A stretch of 64,000 bases of DNA from assembly GCA_965197555.1 (NCBI GenBank), contig OZ240213.1, positions 1,488,001 to 1,552,000 on the forward strand, in the 5' to 3' direction. Position numbers and translations under genes: made by a program. Below are positions 27,373-36,756 of this stretch, in pieces (position 1 is the stretch's first letter; each line of letters starts with the position of its first letter). The notes beneath the pieces are model-generated. The model was not told the DNA's origin. It saw only the letters and a program-made list of their open reading frames with translations, and ran no database searches. Source of the stretch: G965197555 sp965197555 (GTDB lineage: Bacteria > Chloroflexota > Dehalococcoidia > Lucifugimonadales > UBA3495).

Positions 27373-29394
27373 TTAACTCGATGCCGCGGAGTTCAGCAAG
27401 TCGAGGAAGGCCGCTTCGTCCAGCACCGAGGTACCTAAGCGGCCCGCAGTGTCCAGCTTTGACCCGGGGGGCTCCCCGGCCACGACATAGTTGGTTTTAC
27501 GGGTGACCGAGGACGTGACACTTCCCCCCAGGCTTTTGATGCGCTCTTCCGCTTGCCGGCGAGTGAATCCGCTAAGGGTACCCGTGACTACAAATGTCAA
27601 GCCCTGGAACGGTGCCTCTTCAGCGGTGGGCACGTGTATATCGTGGTGCATCTTCACACTGGCACGCTGGAGCTTTGCAATGACCTCCAGGTTCTGGGGT
27701 ACGCTAAAATAATCAACGATGCTCTCAGCGATTTTGGGCCCGATACCCTCGATATCGGTCAGGTCCTCCATGGTGGCTTGTGCAACCGCATCCAGGGTGG
27801 AGAACCTGTGGGTTAGCAACTCGGCTACTTCGGAACCCACGTGCAGAATCCCCAGCGCAAATAGAAGCCTAGGCAGAGGACGTTCTTTACTAGCCTCGAT
27901 ATTGGTTATGATTTTCGATGCCAGACGGTCTCCCATTCGGTCCAGTCCCAGCAATTGCTCCTTGTTCAAGTAATACAGGTCGGCCACGTCTTTGACCAAA
28001 TGCTGGTCAATCAAGATGTGGCTCCACTGCTCCCCCAGCCCGTCTATGTCCATTGCCCCCTTGCTAACAAAGTGCTTGAGCAACTCAAAAAACTGTACCG
28101 GACAAGATGGATTTGGGCAGCGATGCATCGCTTCGTCGAGGGGTTTGACTACTTCGGTGCCGCACACCGGGCAGTGGGTCGGCATCTTAAACACCTGCTC
28201 CTCGCCGGTGCGCCTGGCTACCAAAGGGCCCACAACCTGAGGTATTACGTCGCCGGCGCGTTCCACGGTTACCCAGTCGCCGATGCGGATGTCTTTGCGG
28301 TGAATGTCCTCTTCATTGTGTAACGATGCTAGTTTGACCGTAGCTCCACTCACAATGACCGGTCCCAGTACCGCAAACGGATTGAGACTGCCGGTGCGGC
28401 CGATGTTAATGCCGATGTCCAGCAGCCTCGTCACGGCCTGCTCGGCTGGGAATTTGTATGCTATGGCCCACCTGGGCTCCCTCCCAACGACGCCAAGGGC
28501 TTCCTGGTGAGAGAAGGGGGCTACCTTGACCACAACTCCATCCACTTCATAGGGCAAATCGTGGCGGCGCTCCAGCCAGGCCTGGTAATAGTCGTAGGCT
28601 TCCTCCGGGGTCTGGCAAAGGCGATTGTGGGTATTGACCCTGAACCCCAGGGATTTTAGCCATTCCAGGGCGTCCCAGTGGTTGTCGGGCCGCAGGCCGT
28701 TGCTTGTCTCTCCCAGGCCGTACACCCAAATCTGCATGTTGCGGGACGCGGTGACCTTTGGGTCTAGTTGGCGAACACTCCCCGCACCGGTGTTCCTGGG
28801 GTTGGCGTAAAGCTGCTCCCCTTGGCTGGTGCGCTCCTCGTTGAGCCTCCGGAACTCCTCTACAGGTAGATAGACTTCGCCCCGGACCTCCAGGTAGGCA
28901 GGTGGCTTACCCAACAAGGACACAGGGATGCTACGAATGGTGCGTAGATTGAGGGTCACGTCCTCACCAATGGTGCCGTCACCCCGGGTAGCGCCCTGGA
29001 CTAGCACTCCATCTTGATAGGTGAGATTGACCGCCAAGCCGTCAATCTTGAGCTCGCAAACCATGGGGAATTCCGCGTCATCCAGCAGGTTCTTGGTCCT
29101 GCGGTACCAAGCCTCCAGTTCCTCGAAGCTAAAAGCGTTGCCCAGGCTCAACATTGGAGTGCGGTGCTGCACTTGTGTAAACGCAGCAGCGGGAGTTGCC
29201 CCCACTCTTTGGGTGGGAGATTCAGCCGAGGCCAACTCCGGGTATTGCTCTTCAATCCGACGGAGTTCCTGCATCATGGCGTCGTATTGGCCGTCGCTAA
29301 TCACAGAGTCGTCCAGGACGTAATACCTGTGGTTGTGGTAGTTGAGCTCCCGGCGTAGGTCAGACGCCCTCTGGCTGATGCTGGGTTCCACCAT
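27373..29394 (-). CDS. ligA: NAD-dependent DNA ligase
   Basis: The 673-residue ligase has the standard order. The Ia domain is followed by the adenylation domain with Lys116 in CELKIDGLAV. The OB fold contains NPFAVLGPV, the four-Cys zinc finger starts CPVCGTEV and ends CPNPSCPVQ, helix-hairpin-helix repeats include DIEGIGPKIAESI, and a BRCT domain starts LTFVVTGTLSGFTR. It seals nicks in replication and repair with NAD as adenylate donor. Length and all catalytic motifs are normal. Confidence 0.97.
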   Translation of the reverse strand: MVEPSISQRASDLRRELNYHNHRYYVLDDSVISDGQYDAMMQELRRIEEQYPELASAESPTQRVGATPAAAFTQVQHRTPMLSLGNAFSFEELEAWYRRTKNLLDDAEFPMVCELKIDGLAVNLTYQDGVLVQGATRGDGTIGEDVTLNLRTIRSIPVSLLGKPPAYLEVRGEVYLPVEEFRRLNEERTSQGEQLYANPRNTGAGSVRQLDPKVTASRNMQIWVYGLGETSNGLRPDNHWDALEWLKSLGFRVNTHNRLCQTPEEAYDYYQAWLERRHDLPYEVDGVVVKVAPFSHQEALGVVGREPRWAIAYKFPAEQAVTRLLDIGINIGRTGSLNPFAVLGPVIVSGATVKLASLHNEEDIHRKDIRIGDWVTVERAGDVIPQVVGPLVARRTGEEQVFKMPTHCPVCGTEVVKPLDEAMHRCPNPSCPVQFFELLKHFVSKGAMDIDGLGEQWSHILIDQHLVKDVADLYYLNKEQLLGLDRMGDRLASKIITNIEASKERPLPRLLFALGILHVGSEVAELLTHRFSTLDAVAQATMEDLTDIEGIGPKIAESIVDYFSVPQNLEVIAKLQRASVKMHHDIHVPTAEEAPFQGLTFVVTGTLSGFTRRQAEERIKSLGGSVTSSVTRKTNYVVAGEPPGSKLDTAGRLGTSVLDEAAFLDLLNSAASS

Positions 29395-29502
29395 TGACGA
29401 TGTTTCTCCGGTTGCTGTCCATGCCCCGTAAGTATAATATCACCTGGGTCACCGACGCAGTTTGTAGCCCGCCCATCTAGAGTCTGGTTAGGATAGGTAG
29501 CA

Positions 29503-30783
29503 ATGGAGCACACCCACGCGGCCCATGGGGAAGCTCATGAACATCGCGGCATTCGGCGGTCCGGCGCCTTTATTCTAAGCGGCATATCAGGGGGGCATGG
29601 CGTATTCCACTGGTTTGCCAATAGCTTCTTGGTCATGTTGCCCAAGGTACAGGAACACTTTGGCTTAACCGGGCTGGAGTATGGGGCAATCTCCAGCACT
29701 CGGGAAGTGGTGTCGGGGCTTGTTGCTCTACCGGGTGGGGTAGTGACCGACATGGTTCGACGCCATTGGGGTGCGGTTCTGGCCGGCTGCATGGCCCTGT
29801 TCGGCCTGGGTTGGCTGGTTATGGGACTTTCGCCGGTGTACCCGTTGCTGCTGGTGGGCATGGCCATGGTTGCTATGGCCTCCTCGGCGTGGCACCTGCC
29901 TGGGATGGCCGCACTGTCCCACCACTTTTCCCACCGCCGTGGCTCTGTTTTTGCGTTTCACGGCGCTGGTGGCCAGATTGGAGATGTGGCTGGGCCGGCG
30001 TTGACCGGGGTCCTCTTGGGGGTGCTGGTATGGCAGGAGATCCTGTGGATCTACGCTGCTCTCCCTCTGTTCTTGACCTTTGTTGTCTTCTGGGCCTTCA
30101 GGGACATTGGTAAAACCGCGGAAGAAGCGGCCCCCAGTCCGGACTTGCAATACCAAATGGCTCAGACCCGACGCATTTTCAAAATCAAGCGGCTCTGGGG
30201 AGTCATTCTGGTGGCGGCACTGCGGGGAATGGCCTTCGTTAGCTTTATGTTCTTCTTGCCCCTTTATTTAACCCAAGAGTTGAACCTGAGCGACCGGTCA
30301 CTGGGGCTGCACATTGCTCTGTTATTGGTGGTGGGTATAATTTCCACGCCAATCATGGGTTACTTGTCGGACCGTCTCGGCAGGAAGCTGCTCTTAATAC
30401 CCGGCCTGATTTCACTGTGTGTACTGGTTGCTCTGCTTGTGCCCTTTGGCCAAGGGGGGCTATTGCTGATAATGCTCGCTGTTACAGGAATGTTCCTCTT
30501 CAGCGACCAACCGATATTGACGGCTGCGGCAATGGATATCGTGGGAGAAGGGGTGACGGCCACAACATTGGGCGTGATTTCCTTCTCAAGATTCGCTTTC
30601 AGCGCCGCCTCTCCACTGATTGCCGGATTGCTCTACGGCGTAAACATAGACTTTGTTTTCTACTACGTGGCTAGCCTCTTCGCCTTGGCGACGGTCGTCC
30701 TCCTAGCAATACCGCTCAAGGCCAGCAACCGGGTTTCGACCACCGAAGCAACTGGTCACCACAGCCCTGCAGGGGCTGGTTGA
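29503..30783 (+). CDS. MFS transporter
   Basis: The 426-residue protein has about 12 hydrophobic helices in two halves joined by a cytoplasmic loop near residues 200-225. The inter-helix MFS motif appears as GGVVTDMVRRHWG in the first half and as GYLSDRLGRKLLL in the second. The His-rich N-terminus (MEHTHAAHGEAHEHRG) is unusual. The substrate is unknown; a small organic acid or drug exporter is plausible. AGGATAGG precedes ATG 29503. It is divergent from ligA and convergent with pgi/pmi. Confidence 0.88.
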   Translation: MEHTHAAHGEAHEHRGIRRSGAFILSGISGGHGVFHWFANSFLVMLPKVQEHFGLTGLEYGAISSTREVVSGLVALPGGVVTDMVRRHWGAVLAGCMALFGLGWLVMGLSPVYPLLLVGMAMVAMASSAWHLPGMAALSHHFSHRRGSVFAFHGAGGQIGDVAGPALTGVLLGVLVWQEILWIYAALPLFLTFVVFWAFRDIGKTAEEAAPSPDLQYQMAQTRRIFKIKRLWGVILVAALRGMAFVSFMFFLPLYLTQELNLSDRSLGLHIALLLVVGIISTPIMGYLSDRLGRKLLLIPGLISLCVLVALLVPFGQGGLLLIMLAVTGMFLFSDQPILTAAAMDIVGEGVTATTLGVISFSRFAFSAASPLIAGLLYGVNIDFVFYYVASLFALATVVLLAIPLKASNRVSTTEATGHHSPAGAG

Positions 30784-30842
30784 TTTCTGGGGACCCAGTC
30801 TCTTTAGCGCGGGAACCAGCTAGGGCCCTCGCCGCCAAAGAG

Positions 30843-31916
30843 TTACTGCCCGCTGCCCAGCATTTCTTTGCCTGCGGTGATGGCGGGTGTGGGGGATGGG
30901 TCGACTCCCTTGAGAATCGCCAGGTAGTAACTTACGTAGTCTCCCAGTAGAAGCATATTCAGAATCTGAGTCAAGGGAGTCGCGCCATCGGTCTCGACTA
31001 TCCGATGGCCGATGTTGCTCCTTTGTAGTAGCGCTTCAGCGATGGAGTATCGGTCGAGCAATACAGGATCATCGAGGGTTGACCGTAGCAAGAGCGCTAC
31101 TTTCTCTTCCTCAGTGGCCCTTGGCGTAACCCAGGCTTCCACCGAGTTGTGGAGTAGCTCCGGGATGGCATCAGCGAAAGCCCAGGTCTTGGCATTCTCG
31201 TTGAACTGGGATTTCCACCGGTGAGCCATCCCAGTGAACAGGCCGCCGCTGTAAACCAAGACCAGCTTATCCAGGACAGCCTGGGCCAGTTGCTTCCCGA
31301 GGTTGTTCTTAGTTGGCGACTGGTCTTCCAACTCTCCAACTTTCCTGCTAAGCGAGCTTAGGGCCTCAACAACGTCCTTGTTCTTGGTGTTGACAACTCC
31401 CAAGCGGTCCAAAAGGCCTAGGAGCAGCATGAAGTTGTAAGCGGCCGCGGTCCTAGGTTCCGAAGATACCTTGATCTCTAGCAATGATAAGCCTTGTAGC
31501 TGAGCCTCTTGGGCCAGCGTTCCCCCTCCGGCTACGGCGAACACTTGGGCTTCTGACTCAACAGCCGACCTGAATAGACTCAACGTCTCGGATGTATTAC
31601 CGGAATAGCTACATGCGATGAACAAGCTGCTTTTATCGAGCCGAAAAGGCAGTTGAAACCCGCGTACAATCGTGATAGGCACGGACCCTTGATGTGAGCC
31701 AAGGTCGCGCACTAAATCCCCGGCGATGGCCGAGCCCCCCATTCCTGCTAGCACGACGTGGCCGATAAGTTCTTGTGGTTGCTGGAGACCACATTGCTGT
31801 ACCTGGGCCCATGCTGCTTCACACTGTCCGGGCAACGACCTGATCCGGTCTCTCAGGCTGGATCGGTCAATTTGGGGAAATGTATCCGGATTATCGAGGT
31901 CATGCATAACTTCCAA
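30843..31916 (-). CDS. Bifunctional phosphoglucose/phosphomannose isomerase
   Basis: The protein has about 355 residues with two SIS folds: AGMGGSAIAGDLVRDLG near residue 60 and ACSYSGNTSETLSLF near 110. The C-terminal part holds WKSQFNENAKTWAF and NMLLLGDYVSYYLAIL, as in the bifunctional PGI/PMI family of archaea and several bacteria. It interconverts glucose-6-P, fructose-6-P and mannose-6-P. Two starts are possible: TTG 31916 and ATG 31907; the ATG is close behind a GGAAG. It fits with the downstream glycosyltransferase, which would use mannose-type donors. Confidence 0.88.
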   Translation of the reverse strand: MEVMHDLDNPDTFPQIDRSSLRDRIRSLPGQCEAAWAQVQQCGLQQPQELIGHVVLAGMGGSAIAGDLVRDLGSHQGSVPITIVRGFQLPFRLDKSSLFIACSYSGNTSETLSLFRSAVESEAQVFAVAGGGTLAQEAQLQGLSLLEIKVSSEPRTAAAYNFMLLLGLLDRLGVVNTKNKDVVEALSSLSRKVGELEDQSPTKNNLGKQLAQAVLDKLVLVYSGGLFTGMAHRWKSQFNENAKTWAFADAIPELLHNSVEAWVTPRATEEEKVALLLRSTLDDPVLLDRYSIAEALLQRSNIGHRIVETDGATPLTQILNMLLLGDYVSYYLAILKGVDPSPTPAITAGKEMLGSGQ

Positions 31917-32026
31917 GCTCTCTCAATGGGTGCTGCTCTTGGGCCTCACTACCCTAGGGCCAGCAGGGAATCAGTTTACTGGAACGAGGTTAGGCGCTGT
32001 CCGGTCGCCTTATTAGGTAATTGGGT

Positions 32027-32361
32027 CTAATCCAGGATTTCTGCCCAACGCAAGTCTACTTGGGCTTTGGAGTTCATTCCAAGAATAGCGTATTCTATTG
32101 CCCGGTCACGGTAGGCTTGAGTGAACCGGGGGTCAAGTGAAATTGCCTCAGTATAGCCTTGGATTGCCAAATTGTATTGGCCAATCTCACTGTGGGCCTG
32201 GCCCCGCGGGCATCGCAGGTGGCGACCCTTTCAGGGGCTTTGTCCAGGGCCTTGTCATAGTCTTGAATGGCCAGCTCGAAGTGCTTTTGGCCGTAGCGAG
32301 CTAGCCCGCGCTCAAAGGGGGTGTGTGAGCTTCGTGGGTCGAGTCTAATGGCCTGCTCCAA
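32027..32361 (-). pseudogene. Frameshifted TPR-protein remnant
   Basis: Reading from 32361, one TPR-like unit is clear (LEQAIRLDPRSSHTPFERG then a YGQKHFELAIQDYDKAL helix). After the run of four C at 32202-32205 the TPR pattern continues in another frame (GQAHSEIGQYNLAIQGYTEA, then ISLDPRFTQAYRDRAIEYA) to a TAG at 32027-32029. Two extra bases or one lost base would explain the shift. An in-frame TAG lies only four codons upstream of the TTG and there is no ribosome site, so the piece also lacks its N-terminus. It is probably the tail of a decayed TPR gene downstream of the intact one. Confidence 0.7.
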
Positions 32362-32388
32362 CCCTTGGAATATAGGCTACTGCTCAAG

Positions 32389-33150
32389 TTACCTCTGTTG
32401 GGATGAGAGCTGGTCGGCCTTTCTGAAGTCCGCTTTGGCAAGCGCTTCCTCATCGGCCTTCTCGTGAATCCGGCCACGTTCGAGATATAGCAACGGTGAT
32501 TCGGGCGCAAGACGGATAGCTTGGTCCATGTCCCTGACTGCCCTTTGATATTGGGATAAGCCGGCATATATTAGGCCTCGCAGGTAGTAGGCTTGGGAAT
32601 CTTCCGGCGAGAGCCGTATCGACTCGTCCAGATCAATCAGTCCTTGTTCGTGCCTCCCTAGCTCGCTGTGGGCTTTACCTCGAAACGCAAGAGCCTTGGC
32701 GTCCTGGGGATCGAAGCGGATGGCCCGGTCCAGCGCTAGGACTGCATCGTCATATCGGCCCAGCTTGAAATAGGACTTACCCAGCTTGCTATAGACCAGC
32801 TCTTGGTCAGGATCTAGTCGGAGGGCTAATTCGAAATCTTCCCTTGCAAATTCGTACTGGCCCATTTCGCTGTAGGCTTCTCCCCGTAGCGCGTAGACCT
32901 CTGCAACGGGGGAACTAAGTTCAATCACTTGGTTCAGGCTGTCAACTGCCGAGTCAAACTGGCCGGTGCGTAAGTAGTGCCTGCTCAGAAACTCGTGGGC
33001 CTCCGTTATCTGGCTATCATTTAATAACTGGCTCTGACTACCGGAAAGGCTAACGAGAGACCCCAAGCCATTGGGATAGAACTGAGGCGAAAAGATGATT
33101 GACTTACCGTGCTGCCAGGTGCTTGCGACAAACCCTTCGCCGTTTGTCAT
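32389..33150 (-). CDS. Tetratricopeptide-repeat protein
   Basis: This protein of up to 253 residues is made of about six consecutive 34-residue TPR units from residue 47 on, with repeats such as GQFDSAVDSLNQVIELS, GQYEFAREDFELALRLDPDQ and GRYDDAVLALDRAIRFDPQD. TPR arrays bind other proteins; nothing indicates the partner. There is no signal peptide. The longest start overlaps the glycosyltransferase 3' end by 47 nt and has no ribosome site, so the real start may be internal (for example TTG near residue 29). A broken TPR piece follows 28 nt after its stop. Confidence 0.8.
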   Translation of the reverse strand: MTNGEGFVASTWQHGKSIIFSPQFYPNGLGSLVSLSGSQSQLLNDSQITEAHEFLSRHYLRTGQFDSAVDSLNQVIELSSPVAEVYALRGEAYSEMGQYEFAREDFELALRLDPDQELVYSKLGKSYFKLGRYDDAVLALDRAIRFDPQDAKALAFRGKAHSELGRHEQGLIDLDESIRLSPEDSQAYYLRGLIYAGLSQYQRAVRDMDQAIRLAPESPLLYLERGRIHEKADEEALAKADFRKADQLSSQQR

Positions 33151-33832
33151 AGGTCAAGCGCCACAATTGGCCCACATATTCCAGACATTCACGTAATCCT
33201 GCTTTGCTCCTCCCCAGTTCTCGGGCATGGAACAAATACGGGACGGAGCAGACCAACCTGGGCTGGGCGCGGACCAAAATCTCCAAAAGGATCTTGTAGC
33301 CTAATGGTCGGAGAGCAACCCCGTCTATAACTCTCCTCCGCAGCAGGAAGAAGCCTGACAAAGGGTCTGAAATATCTCGCGCCGACTTGATTATGGCCCT
33401 GGTTAGGAGCGCTATCAGCTTGGAGAACAACTTCCTGCGAAGCGGCCAACCTACAGTGCCTCCTCCGGGAGCGTACCTGGTGGCGATGACGAGATCGTAT
33501 CCATGCTGGATGCGGTGCAGTAGTGATGGCAGAATCTCCGGAGGGTGCTGCAAGTCGGCGTCCATCACCGCCAGCACATCTCCGTTGGCGTGGTGAATAC
33601 CTAACACCACTGCGGATGCCAACCCCCGCTCATTTTTGCGGATCAGTGACTTAACCGGGTACCGCCCCTTCAACTCCTCGATGGTCTGGGCTGTACCGTC
33701 CGGGCTATTGTCGTCAACGAAGATGAGTTCGTAGCCGCGGCCCAAGAGGCTCGCGTCGATTCGGTGGACCAGCGATGGGATATTTGCTCGCTCGTTAAAC
33801 GTAGGAATGATGATCGACAGTGTTAGTGTCAT
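33104..33832 (-). CDS. Glycosyltransferase family 2, polyprenol-phosphate mannose/glucose synthase type
   Basis: The 242-residue enzyme has the GT-A fold of DPM1-like proteins: LSIIIPTFNERANIPSLV, the nucleotide-binding FVDDNSPDGT, the metal-binding DADLQHPPE and the DISDPLSGFFLLRR motif. Such enzymes transfer mannose or glucose from a nucleotide sugar to a lipid phosphate at the membrane. The membrane-anchor helices seen in DpmA-type fusions are absent. It could use GDP-mannose made from the mannose-6-P of the nearby PGI/PMI enzyme, which is an inference. Confidence 0.9.
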   Translation of the reverse strand: MTLTLSIIIPTFNERANIPSLVHRIDASLLGRGYELIFVDDNSPDGTAQTIEELKGRYPVKSLIRKNERGLASAVVLGIHHANGDVLAVMDADLQHPPEILPSLLHRIQHGYDLVIATRYAPGGGTVGWPLRRKLFSKLIALLTRAIIKSARDISDPLSGFFLLRRRVIDGVALRPLGYKILLEILVRAQPRLVCSVPYLFHARELGRSKAGLRECLEYVGQLWRLTYDKRRRVCRKHLAAR

Positions 33833-33921
33833 GTGTGCTGCTTCAGGAGCAGTGGAGTGTGGTCGCTGACCACGAACTTTGTCAATTAATCAATCAACAA
33901 CGGAGGTATAAGCGCAAGGCG

Positions 33922-35301
33922 TTAGTTGGCGTCGTCCACGCTGGAACCGTTGTGGACCGAGGCTTGCCCGACGAGCCTTCGTCGAAGAAATGGGGGTAGC
34001 CGTCTACGCGCGCCGCGGTGTTTGCGATAAACCTCGGCTATTGTTGCCGCTAGCTTTGCTGGTTCGTGACGGGATGGGATGTTGGCGTCAATGACGTCGG
34101 CGGCCACATAAACCGCGGCGTCGTCCCACCGGTCTATCGCCGGAATCAGCGTCACCGTCGCCGGAGGCGCCTCCAACAATAGGTTGTTGTTGGCAATAAC
34201 CAGGTCTACTGAAGCTTCACCGGCATAATGGCGAACTACATTTAGATGGTCCTTGATTGAGTAACCGACTGTTTGTCCCGGTTCAATGGCGACGTTACAC
34301 ACGTATATCTTAAGAGCATTGGACCTGGCCAGCGAGTCAGCGATGTCCTTTACCAGGAGATTGGGAACTATGCTGGTAAAGAGACTGCCGGGCCCAAGAA
34401 GTATCAAGTCTGCCTCTTGGATAGCTTCTCGGGCGTCCGGGTGGGCTGCGGCATCCGGAGGCATCATCGCGATTGAATACAGGCTTTCGGTGGCTGTATT
34501 CACGCGGGACTCGCCAATGAGCTGATGCCCAGATACCGTGCTACCCACCAGGGTAACATCGGTGGACGTAGAAGGGATGACCCTACCCCGGATGGCCAAA
34601 AGCTCTCCAGCCGCTTCCACACCGCGATAGAAATCGCCCCCAATGCTAGCAAGAGCGGCAATCAAGATGTTCCCGAAGCTATGGCCGTCCAACTGGCCGT
34701 TGGTGGAAAACCGATAATCCATAAGCTGTTGCATCACAGCTTCCGAATCGGCAAGGGCCACCAAGCAATTCCTGATGTCTCCGGGGGCGAGGATTCCCAA
34801 TTCGGAGCGTAGTCGCCCGGAGCTGCCGCCGTCGTCTGCTACGGTCACCACCGCGGTAATGTTGGAGGTGTACTGTTTCAGCCCTGTCAAGAGAGTGGGG
34901 AGTCCACTGCCGCCACCGATTGCGACTATTCTGGGGCCGGCGCCTAATACTCGCTCGACGTAGAGGGAGTCCAACAGGTTCCAGTGCCTCCTGCGGAGCC
35001 TCACGCTGGCAATAGACCGGCCCAGGCCGAGCACTGCTCCCGCTGCGATGACTACGCCCAAGGCAATTAATACACTGCCCCTTATCGCTCCGGAGCTCTC
35101 TCTAAGGCTTAGCCAGCCGATTAACGAGAGGAACCCCGGGCCCAGGGATAGCCCCAGGGCAAATACTACGCCCAAGGCTACACCGCCGAGCCCCAATAGA
35201 CCCAACGCCAGCCATCGCTTCAAGGACAGGCCGGGGACCAATAAGACCAAGAGAGAGCCAAACAGGGGCCGGTTAGCCATGGCACGGAGGAACCTGATCA
35301 T
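33922..35301 (-). CDS. YvcK/CofD-like gluconeogenesis factor with membrane N-terminus
   Basis: The 459-residue protein has an N-terminal part (about residues 10-100) with three hydrophobic segments, followed by the CofD-like fold. That fold starts IVAIGGGSGLPTLLTGLK and includes VVTVADDGGSSGRLRSELG and APGDIRNCLVALAD. LLGPGSLFTSIVPNLLV lies in the C-terminal half. YvcK proteins bind UDP-GlcNAc and tune carbon flow into cell-wall precursors. The membrane extension is extra compared with the about 320-residue Bacillus protein. It is in line with the sugar isomerase and glycosyltransferase next to it. Confidence 0.9.
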   Translation of the reverse strand: MIRFLRAMANRPLFGSLLVLLVPGLSLKRWLALGLLGLGGVALGVVFALGLSLGPGFLSLIGWLSLRESSGAIRGSVLIALGVVIAAGAVLGLGRSIASVRLRRRHWNLLDSLYVERVLGAGPRIVAIGGGSGLPTLLTGLKQYTSNITAVVTVADDGGSSGRLRSELGILAPGDIRNCLVALADSEAVMQQLMDYRFSTNGQLDGHSFGNILIAALASIGGDFYRGVEAAGELLAIRGRVIPSTSTDVTLVGSTVSGHQLIGESRVNTATESLYSIAMMPPDAAAHPDAREAIQEADLILLGPGSLFTSIVPNLLVKDIADSLARSNALKIYVCNVAIEPGQTVGYSIKDHLNVVRHYAGEASVDLVIANNNLLLEAPPATVTLIPAIDRWDDAAVYVAADVIDANIPSRHEPAKLAATIAEVYRKHRGARRRLPPFLRRRLVGQASVHNGSSVDDAN

Positions 35302-35361
35302 GCTTGCCGCCCACTAACCTCCAGGACAACCGAGGGCAACATTCGTCAAGTAATATCCGGG

Positions 35362-36462
35362 TTATGGTACCACGACCTTGCCTCCTTGGGCCGAAGAGCG
35401 CTGCACGCTGTCCAACAAACGATGCCGTTTCACTGCCAGATCAAAGTCGGCCTGCACATCGGTACCATGCTGAATGGATGCCAGGAGCTCCTGGTACATT
35501 TGGGCCACGTTGAACGGTTCTCCCTGAGGTGTCTCGCCAGAAACGCGAGTGAGATTGTCCGGCACCGGTAATCTCTCGAGAGCGGCAGCGTCGCCGCGCC
35601 CACCCAGGAGCTGAACATTGCCGTACTGAACCATCTCCTCCGAGGAGGCTACTAAAGTCCCCTCGCGTCCAAAGACCTCCATTCTCCAGCCGGTACCGTA
35701 CCAAGGGACGGTAGCCACGTGGGCGGATACCGATGCGCCGTTTTCCAGGGTACCGCTGATCACCACGTTGTCCGCAGCAGTCACATCCACGGTCTTGCCT
35801 GGGTCACCCGTCTGCCAGACTGGGACTTGAGTGGTAACCCGGGCGGAGAGGTCGCGGAATTCGCCCACGCAGAAACACAAGGCATCAATGCTGTGGCCGG
35901 TGGCTATCGATAGAGTGTTGGCTCCATTTTCGCTATCCGCCATCCAGGCCCGGTCCAAGCCCCGTTGAAGCAACCCCGGCAAAAACATACTCATGTGACA
36001 AGAGAGAATTTCACCCAGGTATCCCTCAGAGAGTAGCTCTTTGATCCTCAATAGGGCCGGTGACCCTCTGGCCTGAAGACCCACCATGTGCTTTACACCC
36101 TTCGCTCCGGCCAAAGACGCCATCTCTTCAGCCTCTGTCAGGTTGGCTCCCAGGGGCCATTCGCAAAACACATGCTTACCGGATTCCGCAGCAGCCATGA
36201 CCATTGAATGGTGGAGCGGGACACGGACCGACACCGTAACCAGGTCGACCTCCGGATGTTGGACCATCTCCCTGAAATCGTGGAAGGCCAGCTTCGCGCC
36301 GTAATGCTTGGCGGACTCCTCAGCCGTTTCCTTCTGAGACGTGCACACCGCCGTCAATTCATAATTCGGCAGCTCCAGCAGGGCAGGCAAATGGGCGCGC
36401 ATGCTCCACCCGTACCTAGCGTTGGCACCGATGATCCCAACTCTTACTTTGTCCGAGGCCAT
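35362..36462 (-). CDS. Gfo/Idh/MocA-family oxidoreductase
   Basis: The 366-residue protein starts MASDKVRVGIIGANARYGWS at ATG 36462, with AGGAGG 6 nt upstream, which rules out the 44-codon longer frame. The Rossmann domain, the VSVRVPLHHSMVMAA strand and HVFCEWPLGANL follow; the last is the EKP-type catalytic motif with Trp in place of Lys, a notable change. The substrate domain includes ATGHSIDALCFCVGE, with the conserved His. The family acts on sugars and inositols. It is divergent from the aminotransferase gene 295 nt away. Confidence 0.85.
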   Translation of the reverse strand: MASDKVRVGIIGANARYGWSMRAHLPALLELPNYELTAVCTSQKETAEESAKHYGAKLAFHDFREMVQHPEVDLVTVSVRVPLHHSMVMAAAESGKHVFCEWPLGANLTEAEEMASLAGAKGVKHMVGLQARGSPALLRIKELLSEGYLGEILSCHMSMFLPGLLQRGLDRAWMADSENGANTLSIATGHSIDALCFCVGEFRDLSARVTTQVPVWQTGDPGKTVDVTAADNVVISGTLENGASVSAHVATVPWYGTGWRMEVFGREGTLVASSEEMVQYGNVQLLGGRGDAAALERLPVPDNLTRVSGETPQGEPFNVAQMYQELLASIQHGTDVQADFDLAVKRHRLLDSVQRSSAQGGKVVVP

Positions 36463-36756
36463 GGGCACCTCCTGATGGGCTCTAATCGTTTGCACGCCAG
36501 GCTGGTTGGCAAGCTGTCGGGTGTCAGTCCGGGTATTGCCGTGATCGATAGAAGCTAGACCAAGTCCTGGTGCGCGGTAGCTGTATCCTTGCATTGTCTC
36601 AACAAATCGTCAACAACAGCACGACGATGGAGTTCACCCAAAGTCCGGAAAACGATGGTGCTCAGATCGAGTGTGGCGGGTACAATGACTCAATGCCGTA
36701 GTTATGGCACCGTCTCAATGTTGGCCGGTAAGTCCGTAGAAATTGGAGGTTCCACT

